Part shown: positions 10,986-36,599 of the stretch, piece by piece
How the letters are laid out: each line of letters opens with the position of its first letter
How positions within the stretch are numbered: the first letter of the stretch is position 1
Assembly (NCBI GenBank): GCA_012861695.1
Contig: JAAOOA010000377.1
Span: 124,001-188,000, forward strand
DNA from: Trematomus loennbergii
Taxonomy: Eukaryota > Chordata > Actinopteri > Perciformes > Nototheniidae
DNA length: 64,000 nucleotides
Direction: 5' to 3'
Translations under genes and position numbers: made by a program
The notes under the pieces: generated by a model
What the model was told of the DNA's origin: nothing
The model's database searches: none
What the model saw: only the letters and a program-made list of their open reading frames with translations

Positions 10986-11892
10986 AGTGGCGTTTCGCAA
11001 AGCAGAACAAAACATTCATCTGAACGAGAGAGATGAGTTATTGTTATTACAACGTAACTTCACTATTTAACAACTCCTTTTAGTGGGTTAAGTACATTGT
11101 TAGAATAAGTGAGAAATGGATTTAACTTCTGTTAGACAGCTATCATACTGAAGTAATATTTACTGTGAATGTATGCAAAAATGTATGGTGTTAATAATTT
11201 ATATCTAATTACATTAACTGTGAATGTCTTTCATTTTATTTCAAATTAAACAAAATTACATAAAATATTTTCCATAAAAAGTTGATTCAAGAACAAATCT
11301 GTTATTAGATCAGTATTTTTCTTATATGACAATTATTGCTAAATTTGAAAGGTCTTTACTAGCTTTGGAATGATATATATCTATCTAATATATATATCAA
11401 AATGTTGACTTTTTACCAGAAATATGCAAAATTCTAATATTTTCAAACTTCTGATAAAAGAGTCACAAGTCAAGAATAAAATGATGAACTTCAGAACTTA
11501 TTGACACACAAAAAGAAATGTTGGGACATTCATTATAATGATGGTTTCACATAAAGGTGATTGTTGCACAGTATTTCAAGAAAAGTGTCTTTATTGCACA
11601 TCATTGAACAGAAAACCCAACACTTTGAGAACAAGCTGCTCACAGACAGGGCGACATCTTGTAGCCGCACATGGTCTAAATATTGAGAGGTATATGTAAA
11701 TAAAACAAAGGATGACACAACATTGTTTTGGCAAATGTGGCAGTGAGTGACTGATTAATTAATACAAGTCCATGTACATGAACACACTTACTGAAATGAC
11801 ATGTTCGACTCAAAACCACTGAGTAAATGGCAATACTGTCTATTCTGATATTATAAAAACAAATCAAACGTTCATACAACCCCCCTGTCCTG

Positions 11893-12986
11893 AGGCCTGT
11901 ACTACGAAGCTGGTTCAACCTAACCTGGATATGTTTGAGTTAGCCGTTGGCCCAATCCAAAACATACGCGCTCTGGCTAAGCTGTACTACGACGCTGGTT
12001 ATCAAGTGGATCGCTCAAGCCAGCCGTGTCCTATCTAGTTAGGTGCGCGTTCACATGAAAGCGGTGGTATTTGGAGCATTCGACCAATCTCAAACACGGA
12101 CAAGCGTACTGACAGCGCAGCGTCATACTTCCTGAATGAAAAGTGAACTTTAATATTAGTCAAATATGAAGAAGTTAAACTTTAAACATCCATGACTTAA
12201 ACACTTTATCCAGGATAAAAGCCACATAGCTGCACCTGCAAGGTGAATACAGCTGGTAAAAGAAAAAGTGTTTGAATGCGTACATTAACAGGTTTATGAA
12301 ATCACTGCCCCGTCCAAGACACGAGTGGATCTGACTTTAATTAGGAGAATTTGACTCGAGTGTTTCGTCAACTTAATGTGTTGCTTAAAATAATACTTCT
12401 GCATACAGTATGTGACACTGTGAGTGTTGCACGGCCAGATACGGCTCAGCTGACTCAAATAAGGAAATATATGATACATTATGATGTGATATGATATGAA
12501 TGATAATGGACACATCGACGTCTGCACTCACAGTGCCGCGGACTGTACTTAATGTTACTCTGATCCGGTTACTTATGTCGTGGCAGATATTTAAGTAAGC
12601 TTTCTTAACGCTAATATTATAATAGTCAGATTGCTCTGAAGATGGGAGGGGATATTCTATTAATTTTCACGTTCACACAGTCAGTTGATTTTGGCCGGCC
12701 GTCTTTCCTGCAACGGCAGTTTTTCTGTATTTCCTCTATCCTGTAATATGAATTGATCGCTTTAAACTCCGCACACGGAGCTCTGATTGGTCAGCAGGCG
12801 GTGCTTTCACTGAGTTGATCTCTTAGCCTGCCACCTAACCTGCTCCGGAGCAGGTTTGCCGCTCAGCATAAGTTACCATGGAAATCTAGCCTGCTAAAAA
12901 GAGAACCAGCGTCGTAGGACCGGAAAGCCAGAGATTTCCCTGAAGTTAGCCGGCTAAGCGAAAATCCAGCTTCGTAGTACAGGCCT
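11893..12986. mobile_element. 1.1-kb inverted-repeat element inserted in GIMAP block B
   Basis: It begins AGGCCTGTACTACGAAGCTG and ends with the exact complement, at least 20 bases. A 3-bp ctg is repeated on both sides (11890-11892, 12987-12989). Blocks A and C read straight through (gtcctggtgagc). It has no long ORF. Related sequence fills about 38583-43850. Confidence 0.7.
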
Positions 12987-13394
12987 CTGGTGAGCTCCCC
13001 CTTATGCTTCCCTGCTCCCCTACACCACCCAGTGTTCAGGAGAATATTACAACAGATGAACAAATAAAACATAGATAAAATGGCTGCAACAAAGTTAACA
13101 TGTATTCACTCACTATAACTTGGCTGATACTCAAACAATATGTCAGCGGTGTCAAAGTCAACTTTATTGTCAATTCCTCTATTCGGGAATACAAATATAT
13201 AAAAATAAATATATACATATGTATATATACATACTCCTTTACACCCACTTATACGTGTATATATGGAAACAAATATACATAAACACACATTTAGAGGTAA
13301 AAATACAGATAAGACACAACAGTAAATATATTTTAAAAATAACGGATGAGAGGCCACTCCACCCAGTCACATTCATACTCATATTCCTCGAGGA

Positions 13395-13740
13395 ACAGGC
13401 CAAGGAGGTGGAGCTGCAGCCATCTTTGATTCTACTTATCAATCCTAAATGAAATTCTAAACTCCTTTGAAAGCCTTGTTCTCAGTCTTTCAACCTGGAA
13501 AACACTGCAGCCATTCTAACTTGTTGCAGTGTATCGGGCCCCAGGTCCTTATTCAGAGTTCCTATCAGAATTTTCTCAAGTTTGATGCTTAAAATAGATA
13601 AAGTAATTATCCTGGGTGAATGTAATATTCATGATGACAACATGATAACCTTACTATTGCATTTAATTCTATATTAAACTAATGTAAAATGTGTGATATT
13701 GGGCTATATATTGATTGAACATTTACAGTAGCAGGATTGA
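13395..13740 (+). pseudogene. LINE endonuclease fragment in block B
   Basis: In mixed frames this reads a GGGAAAIF segment, then YRAPGPYSEFLSEFSQ, then KVIILGECNIHDDN. These are typical of the endonuclease of L2/CR1-like LINEs (YRxPGPYSxFLxEF, then GDFNIHxD). It is degraded, with the catalytic D replaced and several stops. It is co-linear with C 45790-46160. Confidence 0.6.
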
Positions 13741-14144
13741 TTTCATACATGTATTTACTCACTGAAAAGCGCACCATGTTAAAAAGACGCACCTTCACCA
13801 ACTGATCTGTACATTACTGAAGTTATTTTACTTTAACCTTAAATCCATAAAACAGACAACGTTTAATCTGCACCTTGAAGTTTGGTTCAACTATTGATAA
13901 TAAAAAGTAAAACATTCTACTACAGCTGGTAAGGTTACGTTTGCAATCAGTAAAAACATAATGTATATAAACAAACCCAAAAAAAGATACTCACAAAGTG
14001 GAAATGTCTCAATGGGTGCTAGTTCTTTCTGAGTGGCTTAGATTGGACCCTGTTGAGAATTATCATCCGGAAATCTGCTGTTCAATGAAGAGGACATGAT
14101 GCTCTATCGGCTGACGTGATGATGATGATGAGTCAGTGTGAAGA

Positions 14145-16595
14145 TCAGAGGATGGTGCACTTGCTTTGGTTTTGCAGTTCTTGTTCAAGGTTTTTCGTCA
14201 CTTGTTCTATTTCCCGCAAGCGCTTGCATATATCATTGTTTTCTTCAGCTTCTTTTCTGGCCTCCTCTTCATATTTCAGATACATTTCTTTCAGTTCTTT
14301 TTGAAAGTTTTCCTCCATTTGTTTTTTCTTCATCTCTTTTTCTCTTCTTAGTTTTCCTAGTTGTTCTTTTTCCTGCTCGTACTCTTCTTGCAACCTTTTA
14401 AGTTTTGTTTGCTCATCTTGTAGTCTCTTTTCATTTTCTTCTTGTTTTCTGATCCGCGCTGCTTTTCTCTCCTTCTTCCATTTAGATTTTTGCTTTTTTA
14501 TCTCTTCTTTGTTGTGCTCTCTTTCTCCGCCATGTGTTTGCTCCCATTCCATTCGTTGAATTTCTTCCTGCCTTGTATTCTCTATCTCATCTCTCCTTCT
14601 CTTCTCTCGTTCCTTGTTGATAATTTCCTCCATTTCTTGAAGCTGTTTGGCTTTCCTCCTCTTACTTTCGTGTCTCTCTTGTTTCTTTCTTTTCTTCATT
14701 ACTTCCATTTTCTCCATGTGTCTTCGTTGCAGCTCCTCCCTCTCTCTCTGTATTTTTTCTTCCTTCTCCTTCAGGATCTTCTCCACTGCCTTCTTTATGG
14801 CCGCCTCGGTCTCTTGAAACATCTCTGAGGTGAAGCAGCTGCCACCATTTCCCTTCAGCATTGTGTTGGTCTTCTTCATCAGCTCTCTGACTTGCCTGCG
14901 GTCGGTCTGATCTCTGTTATTGAAGACCTGGTATCTCCCTCCACAGTCATTTATCAGTTGTTTCAAGAGGTCATCAGATTGTATGTAACTCTCTATTGTT
15001 TGATGATCATTCAGATCATCTCCTCTGGTGAATATAGGAATGATGAAATCTCCAGATCTCTTGCCAAAAAATGTTTTGATCAGTTCCACGGTGTCTTTTT
15101 CCTCCTGGGTAAATCGGCCGATCGGCAGCACCAGTAAGAACACATGAGGTCCAGGAGACAACAAGCTGATGCATTTCACAAGCTCTTCATGAACATCATC
15201 ATTGGACAGTGTTGTGTCAAACAGACCGGGGGTGTCCACCACAGCGACAGGACGTCCATCAATCTTTCCTGTTGCTTTCGTGCAAAACTTGGTCACTGAC
15301 TTTGAGCTGGCAGTTGAATCAAAATATTTTCCGCCCAAAATGGTGTTTGCAGTTGCACTCTTCCACTGCCAGTCTTCCCAATCAGCACCATCCTGAGACA
15401 CTCTCTGTTCTGTTCCAGCTCTACAAACTTCTCCATCTGAGCCTTGGTAAACATGTCCTTTGTAAAGCTCCTAGATCCTTTACCTCTATCTCTTGCACAG
15501 CACCCAACAGCTCTGGGATCTGCTGCTGGTTCTTGATGTTGAGAACAACATGTCTTCCTCCACATCTCTGACGGAGCTCCTGGAGGTCCTTGTTCTTCTT
15601 GAGAAAGTTAACAACAGCTGGAGCTGTAGGATCTGACTCCACAGTGGACAGAATCAAGGTGAAGTCGTTGACTCGAGAGCTGAATGTGTTCTGGAGGGTC
15701 TCTAACTCTCCCTTGTCTTCATCAGTGAGGGGACCCACAGGTAGGACCAGGATGAAGGCATGGACGCCTTCAGGTTCACAGAGGGAGATACACCTGGATG
15801 ATTCCTCCATCACTTCCTCCTGAGGTTTTCCACACAAAGCAGGGAGCTCCACCAGGGAAACCCTTCGTCCACACACCTCTCCCTGATGTTTAACACACTC
15901 TGAGGAGTTGGAGACTGAAGGAAGCTCTCTCTGACCTAAAATGGCCTCGGCTGCTGAAGTCTTCCCTGCTCCTTTCCTCCCACACAGAACCAGGTTTAAA
16001 GCTGGTTTGATGTGTAGACTTTGGTGCCATCATCAAACCTGCATCCTCAAACACATCACAGCTCACATGCTCTCCATTGTTCTCCTTTGCAATTTGACCC
16101 AAACGTGTTAACAGCTCTGAATGGTCAAGGTTCTGACTAAAAAAACTGTATCTACATATTCTGATCATATATTTTAATGGTGGATGTTTTATAACATTGT
16201 CATTGAAACCTGAACTCCTCTCTTCTGGTGGTGTATTAATACCAGTGAATGATTGAATGATTGATCACCAAAGAGTTGCAGGAATCTGCAGAGTCTCAGT
16301 TTGTGTTTCTCAGTGAAGTGCTCAGGCTGTAGAACCAGCAGGAACACATGAGGTCCAGGATCAGAGAGCCTCACACAGTTTTTACATGTTGTGAAAGTTG
16401 CCATTGGGTGATGTTGGGATGCAGCAGATCTGGGGTGTTGATAAGAACTATTTCTTTCTTTTAAACTGTCCACTGAATCTCAGACACCGGTGTGGTTCTT
16501 CTCAGTGTTGAACACAGTCTCTCCCAGTATGAAGTTCCCCACTGAACTCCTCTCAGCCCAGCTGTTCCCCAGCAGAACTACCCTCAGCTCAGAAA
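14145..16595 (-). CDS. gimap8-like: GIMAP8-like GTPase B, main exon: three AIG1 domains plus coiled coil
   Basis: AIG1/GIMAP GTPases are septin-like, membrane-associated P-loop GTPases linked to lymphocyte survival in mammals; GIMAP8 is the three-domain member. Reading from 16595 leftwards, domain 1 (about 16590-16200) has a degenerate P-loop [16 protein letters not shown]. Domain 2 (about 16010-15450) has [16 protein letters not shown] but ELPALCG in place of DxxG. Domain 3 (about 15400-14870) has DTPGLFDT, the AIG1 box [17 protein letters not shown] and the IFTRGDD specificity loop. A Glu/Lys/Arg-rich coiled coil of about 200 residues follows to the stop at 14145. Domain 3 plus tail is one open frame of 418 codons. 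Its P-loop glycine run is one G short at about 15367, so [16 protein letters not shown] is split between two frames; further breaks occur in domain 1. The acceptor ttttcag is present and the exon joins in phase to the 26-base start exon. Confidence 0.85.
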
Positions 16596-17100
16596 CTGAA
16601 AAGGAAAACACAGAATTAGAAAAACTACTCTTCAACCAAAAACTTAATTGGATAATAATGAATGAGAAGGTAAATATTTTTAAAAGGTGGACTTGAGTAA
16701 ACGTGTCAGCTGTTATCTTTAAACTAGCAAAAATCAACAGAGAGCTTGCATACATACATAAATTAAATGGAGAAAAATGTTTGTACCTACAATCTACAAA
16801 ACTGTGATTTTAGATGTTAATTTACTTTAAATAATGTTGACTCAGTTCTGTTAAACTCACAGTAGGTGGCAGAAATTCAAGCTGCTGCTCCGCTTCACAG
16901 GTTGCAAATCTTCTGACACTAAAATAAATCAGAACATTCAAACATATTTCATGAAACTTGAGGAAGGTTGATTGTTCTTTTTAAATGACTTATGTTGTGT
17001 AATATATCACAATAAACAGCAGATTCACGGAAATGTTACTGAAGTACAAAGGTTATAATTATTTATATTAGTTATCCAGAATAACCAATTCTGAACTCAC

Positions 17101-17126
17101 CTGTTGATGCTGTCGCCATAATGTCA
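17101..17126 (-). CDS. gimap8-like: GIMAP8-like B, 26-base start exon
   Basis: On the - strand an acceptor ttcctgcag is followed by TGACATT, then ATG at 17119-17117 and codons for MATAST. The last base is one G before a GTGAG donor. That G joins TT from the main exon to give [17 protein letters not shown]. The same microexon is conserved in copy C, which supports it as a real exon. Confidence 0.75.
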
Positions 17127-17960
17127 CTGCAGGAAAAATCTACTTCAGCTGGAAACCAAATGCTTGGTTAAAGAACCTAGGGAGAGGATATGTAAATGTG
17201 TCAGACTCTCAGTTCATAATAGAAATAAAGTCTACTCATATGTACTCTTTATATATAAAGTCAAATAATCAAAGTTTGAAAATAGGTTTGCTGTTAATAT
17301 GACAAAACAAAACATGTTCTTAACAATCCGTGTTTTAGAGACAAAAACTATTTTCGAATACTGTGAAACAATTACTTTATGTTTCTATAAACTGTATTTA
17401 AGTGAAAATAAGTTTAGTATAATCATTAGGTTTCACGATGAGTTTGTTTTTAAAAAGATGGTGATAGTGATACAAAGTAATGTGTTACTAAGGGTCGTAA
17501 ACTGCAACTCTGATCATGTTTTATAGCTGTTGTAATGCTTATCAAAAAGGTTTCAACTTTCTTGTTCACATTCAGTCTGAAGTTCAGACTCCAATCTTAT
17601 CATTATAGTTATAGAACAATAAAACACATGAATACATTTCTCAGTACCAGTACATTTCATGGTCGCCCAAACATTTTTTTCATTCATTGCAAAAATGAAT
17701 ATATTCCTTTAGCTCTGCTGTACTAATGTGGTGACTTTACAAACAGTGATTCTGCTGCAGCTAATCACCTGAGTAGTACATGTACCTCAGGGTTAGTAAC
17801 AGTCATTACATTACATTACACATGTCATTTGTTAGACACTTTTAGTGTTTAATGTTTTTAGTACTCTTTACTCAACCAACTAAGAACGACTTCTTTCGTA
17901 CAATGATACACTTTGTTTACTTTAGTTTATTTAAATCATAATTCAGGTGTGTCTACTCAC
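17127..17960. other. Intron of GIMAP8-like B
   Basis: Non-coding sequence between the candidate leader exon and the start exon. It aligns with 49516-50351 of block C apart from the fuller SINE there. Confidence 0.5.
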
Positions 17961-18060
17961 CAGGTGAGATCCTCTTTGCTTCCATCCATGAAATGTCAAA
18001 CTCTGAAATGAAGCCGAACTTGAGACGACCTTTGCTCTCAGACTGAGCTGAGCACACGAT
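17961..18060 (-). other. Candidate 5' untranslated exon of GIMAP8-like B
   Basis: A - strand donor CACCTG|GTGAGT is preceded by about 100 bases strongly conserved with copy C (from 50352). No in-frame ATG joins it to the AIG1 frame, so it would be untranslated leader. The outer boundary is approximate because the transcription start cannot be seen. Confidence 0.45.
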
Positions 18061-21000
18061 AAACGTTCATCAGCCTCATTAATATTTAACAATCACAGCT
18101 TTACACCAGGATCTGGGAAGCCTGGTGGATATACAACTATACTATACTTTCTACTGGAGGTATCAAATCTGATCTAATTACAAATAACAATTCCACGTGT
18201 AGCACCTCTCGCCCCATCTCACACCAAGAACAGAGGCACTGACATCTACCTAGGTCTGAATAGTGGTATGCCGTGAATAATTCTGGGAAGAGTTACATTT
18301 AGTTCAACATTCAGATTAAATTGTGCCCACAATGTGAAAATAAATGTAAAATAAAAAATAGAGGACTTATAACATATAAATAAAAGTGTCCTTTCTATCA
18401 TAAATCTTATAAACATCTTTAGTTAGCATGTTTCACAATTTAAACAGAAACTAAGGCATATTTCATTTTAAATGAAATGATTTACTTTAATCACCAATGT
18501 GTATTTTAACTAGTGATAAATAACTTGTATTTTCAACAACACATCTTACATTCAAGCAGAAATAAATAAATTATACACTGTAGGTTTTAACAACCATTTA
18601 ACTGTTTTTAACCACTTTTTAACTGTTATTCTTAACCATGAAAACACATTTTAGTCAGCATGAGTCAGCATGTAGCTGCACTACAGCTTATGAAATGAAT
18701 GAACTACTAAAAGAGAGTGGCTTTAACTAAAATGAAAACAATGCTCCTTTAATATTTAGGCATGCTATCAGCTTCTTTTCGAAATAACAAGTACTGTTAG
18801 CCAGCCCATTAGCTCCTGCTAGCGTTTAGCATCAGCTCACAGTTAGCGCTAGCTCGCGATTAGCTGCTAATCGCTAATGATCTTATTCAAATGTATTTAC
18901 AATGATACAATGTGCACGAAAGCAAATCAAAAACACAAGACATCACTTCATAAGCCCAACTGTTTTGATATGAAATGTATATTGACCATAAACAACAAAA
19001 ACGAACTGTCATTGGCTATAGGCTATTAGCAGGCTAGCCCTTCAAAGTGCTAACAAAGAGCTTATTAGGCCTCAACTCACCTGAGTTTCCACACAAATCG
19101 ACACTGGCTGTCGTCTTCTAGTTTGGATTCACACAGGGGTTCTGCTAAAATAATAGTATGTTAACTAACATAGTTTGAGTATGGATAACAAGATTTGTAA
19201 TGCTATTATGTACAACTTTAACAAGAACTGCTCGACCTTTTCAGTGAAATAGAGGGATAGAGGCGGAGTGATTCGTGCCACTCATCTCCCTGGGTTTACA
19301 TTTTAGAGCGCTCCGTGCCGAAGCAACATGTATTCATACATATTAATAACATAAAGGGGTCTAGTAGAGGGGACCACAGAGGGGAAATGTTAAATTGATA
19401 CAGCAAAGAGCCAAAGATAGCTTTATATTATTGTATTATTGTAATGCGTTTATATAGGGGTTAGTGGCTCCTCCATCACGTCTGCAGTTGGTGCAAAATG
19501 TAACAGCACAGCTTTTAAATGGCACACACGTATACACAAGAACATTTCCCCCATTTTAGCTTTACTCCACTGGTTTCCATACATTTAAGGATTCATTTTA
19601 AAATGATTTTATTCACTCTTATATCCCTCAATGGACTTGTGCTATGCTACACCCCTGAACGCCCATCCGCCTTATAAGGTCAGCAGATCAACCCAGTCAA
19701 AGTCAAAGCTCAGAGATTCTCAAGAAATAGTCAAGGTTTTGACCCGTTGAAGTTTTGAAAATTCTGACTTTTTCAAGAACACTTTTTTCTCAAAACCAAA
19801 AAACTTTTGGCCAGAAAATTCAAAATTCTGACTTTTTTTAAACTTCTGAGAAAAAACTCAAAATTATTTTTTATAAAAAGTCTTGACTTCCACAACTGAA
19901 AATAAAAAAAATATTTATAAGAATTCTAAGTCAAATTTCTGACTTTTTCAAACTTCTCGGTTTGTTTTTATGAGTTCTGAGAAACGGAACTAAATGAAAC
20001 GGAACTAATAATTCAGACATATTTCGAAGTTCAAAAAAATATGTTTTAGTTCTGAGAAAAAAGTTGGATAGTGGCAGAAAAAGTATTCAGATTCTTTACT
20101 AAGAGGATTAGGGCCACGCTTAACATTTTGAAAAAATATTGAATTTTGACTTATTTTTCAGAACAAAAAAACCCACAAGAAAAGTCTTAAATTCTGACAT
20201 CAATAAATAGAAATGCTTGCAGCCTGCAGTTTCTCTCACCACCACCGAGGGGCAGTGCTACTTTAAAAACGCCCACAGTGTTCAGATTTCCAGCTGGACG
20301 TCACTCTGCATGCTCTCTCACATCAGCTGCACAACATTCCTGATTTTATGCTAACCGGAATGTTTCCAAGCCCCAAATGTATGACCTGCCTGACCCGGGG
20401 TGGGAGTTTATGAATGGACGGGCATTGTGCCGATGATGCAATAAGTTTGACCCCTTCGGTATGGGTCGGAACATTTCAGGGCAGCGTACTGAGAGAGCAT
20501 AGTGAAGGTGCCCACAATACATCACAGGCAGATTTAATAGCCATATAGATAGAGATAGTGGAGCCTTCCATGTAGAGGACATCATCTGTGGTCTGTGCAC
20601 AAGGCAAGAGGAAAGAAGTGGATGTCAAAGAAACTGATCATACATTAGATGATCAGGGACTTCCTTTCTTATGTCAAGAGTGGTTGGAGTTTAAGTTAAT
20701 AATACAAACTCACTCACTTCATTATTGGTTTCTGTGTAACTTAAAGGAAATACAAGTTCAGTTTTAAGGGATAAATGGGGGAAAGAAGAAAAACATCATT
20801 ACCCTTTTCTACATTTGCTAAGTAAAAATACTTTGACTGAATGTCGGATTCACTCCAGAATTAAGTGGGTTCTTACTTGGCCCATGCTTTACTCTTTTAC
20901 CAATTTTAATGTCAACAAGGCAAGTAGTTCATTCTCAGAATAAGACAAAAACAATAAAGTAATTACACTAAAATGGATTGACTTACATAATAAGAAAGTA

Positions 21001-21529
21001 GGGAGAGTGTAAACAGATTCATGTATTATGGGTAATACACCAACACACATACATATACACATACACACACACATCTGCACATCTTCAGTGCACACAGGGC
21101 TCCCTGAGATTCCTGCGGAGTCAGCTCTTCTTTGATGGGGCACCCTGAGTCCGCTGCAGGTCAGACTAACAGACTCTGCCTGTGCTCGGTGTTAGCTCAC
21201 TGCAAACAACAGTAGCACTACTGTATTTAAACATACCTGCCTACAGGGCTCTCTGTATACCTGCACAGACGTGTTACTGCACCAAACTGTGCCACACCTC
21301 GCCTCCATACCTGCTTCCCTGTTTGCACATGGCGCAGGTCTGCTTCTGTGAAATACCTTGTTTTTATGACACGCTTAGAGAGTGTAACAGTCTGGATTTT
21401 GACCAAAGTACGAGTAAATGCACTGCAGTGTGTGTGTGTTAAATTAATTAATTAAATAACATAAATTAAATAATGATAATAAAACTAATGTTTGAAAACT
21501 GACCGCCTCTCTTGTTCCTCTCCTCTCAG
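18061..21529. other. Upstream flank of block B to the first VWA8 exon
   Basis: The region up to about 19300 aligns with block C (to about 53180), including tagc-rich text near 18800-18880. Positions 19740-20200 are A/T-rich repeat text. At 20205 the left-edge text of the GIMAP blocks reappears (gcttgcagcctgcagtttct) and breaks off within about 50 bases. Positions 20300-20600 hold an unassigned 250-bp open stretch on the - strand. Confidence 0.45.
19081..19145 (-). other. Candidate alternative first exon of GIMAP8-like B
   Basis: A - strand donor CTCAG|GTGAGTTGAGG is conserved in position with copy C (from 52975). The upstream 60 bases, containing TCGATTTGTGTGGAAAC, are also conserved between the copies. 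It could be an upstream or alternative leader exon. The outer end is a guess. Confidence 0.35.
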
Positions 21530-35929
<14,400 letters not shown>

Positions 35930-35956
35930 GACTGACTTCTTATCTCACACAATAAA
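35930..35956 (+). promoter_or_regulatory. VWA8 3' UTR start with polyadenylation signal
   Basis: A canonical AATAAA lies at 35951-35956, 22 bases after the VWA8 stop codon, giving a very short 3' UTR if used. A downstream cleavage site cannot be seen directly. Confidence 0.5.
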
Positions 35957-36279
35957 AAACTCAAAATCATATCTGCAAGCACGGAGAAACCTGTCAGACT
36001 TAAAACCACTTTCAGATCATTTCATTTGATCTGAGCTGTATCAGAGCTGAAGACTCGCCTTGACGGATTTTTATTATCTTACAGATGGCCTTCAGCAGAA
36101 TCTAAGTGTTAGCGTGACAGAGTATAATGTTTAGCAGGAATAGTGTGTATCGTCCGCATAATGACAAGCACTGTGTGGTAACTACAGTGACATAATGACT
36201 GCCTGGAGCCTGGCTCAGACCCCATGTGGGGATCAAACGCTCGCCATAACCTGTTGTTATTTTGTGTTTTGGGGACTGC

Positions 36280-36500
<221 letters not shown>

Positions 36501-36568
36501 TCCGTCCTGTTTTTAGGTTATGAGCAACTTTACCCAGAAGGGAAGGGAGGGTTGTGAACTTGGATCGG

Positions 36569-36597
36569 CGTGCGTGCGTGCGTGCGTGCGTGCGTTC
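36569..36597. repeat. (GCGT)n microsatellite
   Basis: About six gcgt units follow the CA tract by about 70 bases. Confidence 0.9.
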
Positions 36598-36599
36598 CC

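Larger units (their letters stand above)
11480..14144. other. Left arm of GIMAP block B, with inserted elements
   Basis: The stretch from about 11580 aligns to the left arms of A and C. It is interrupted by the 1.1-kb inverted-repeat element at 11893-12986 and contains a longer LINE endonuclease fragment at 13395-13740. No host exon was recognised. Confidence 0.6.
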
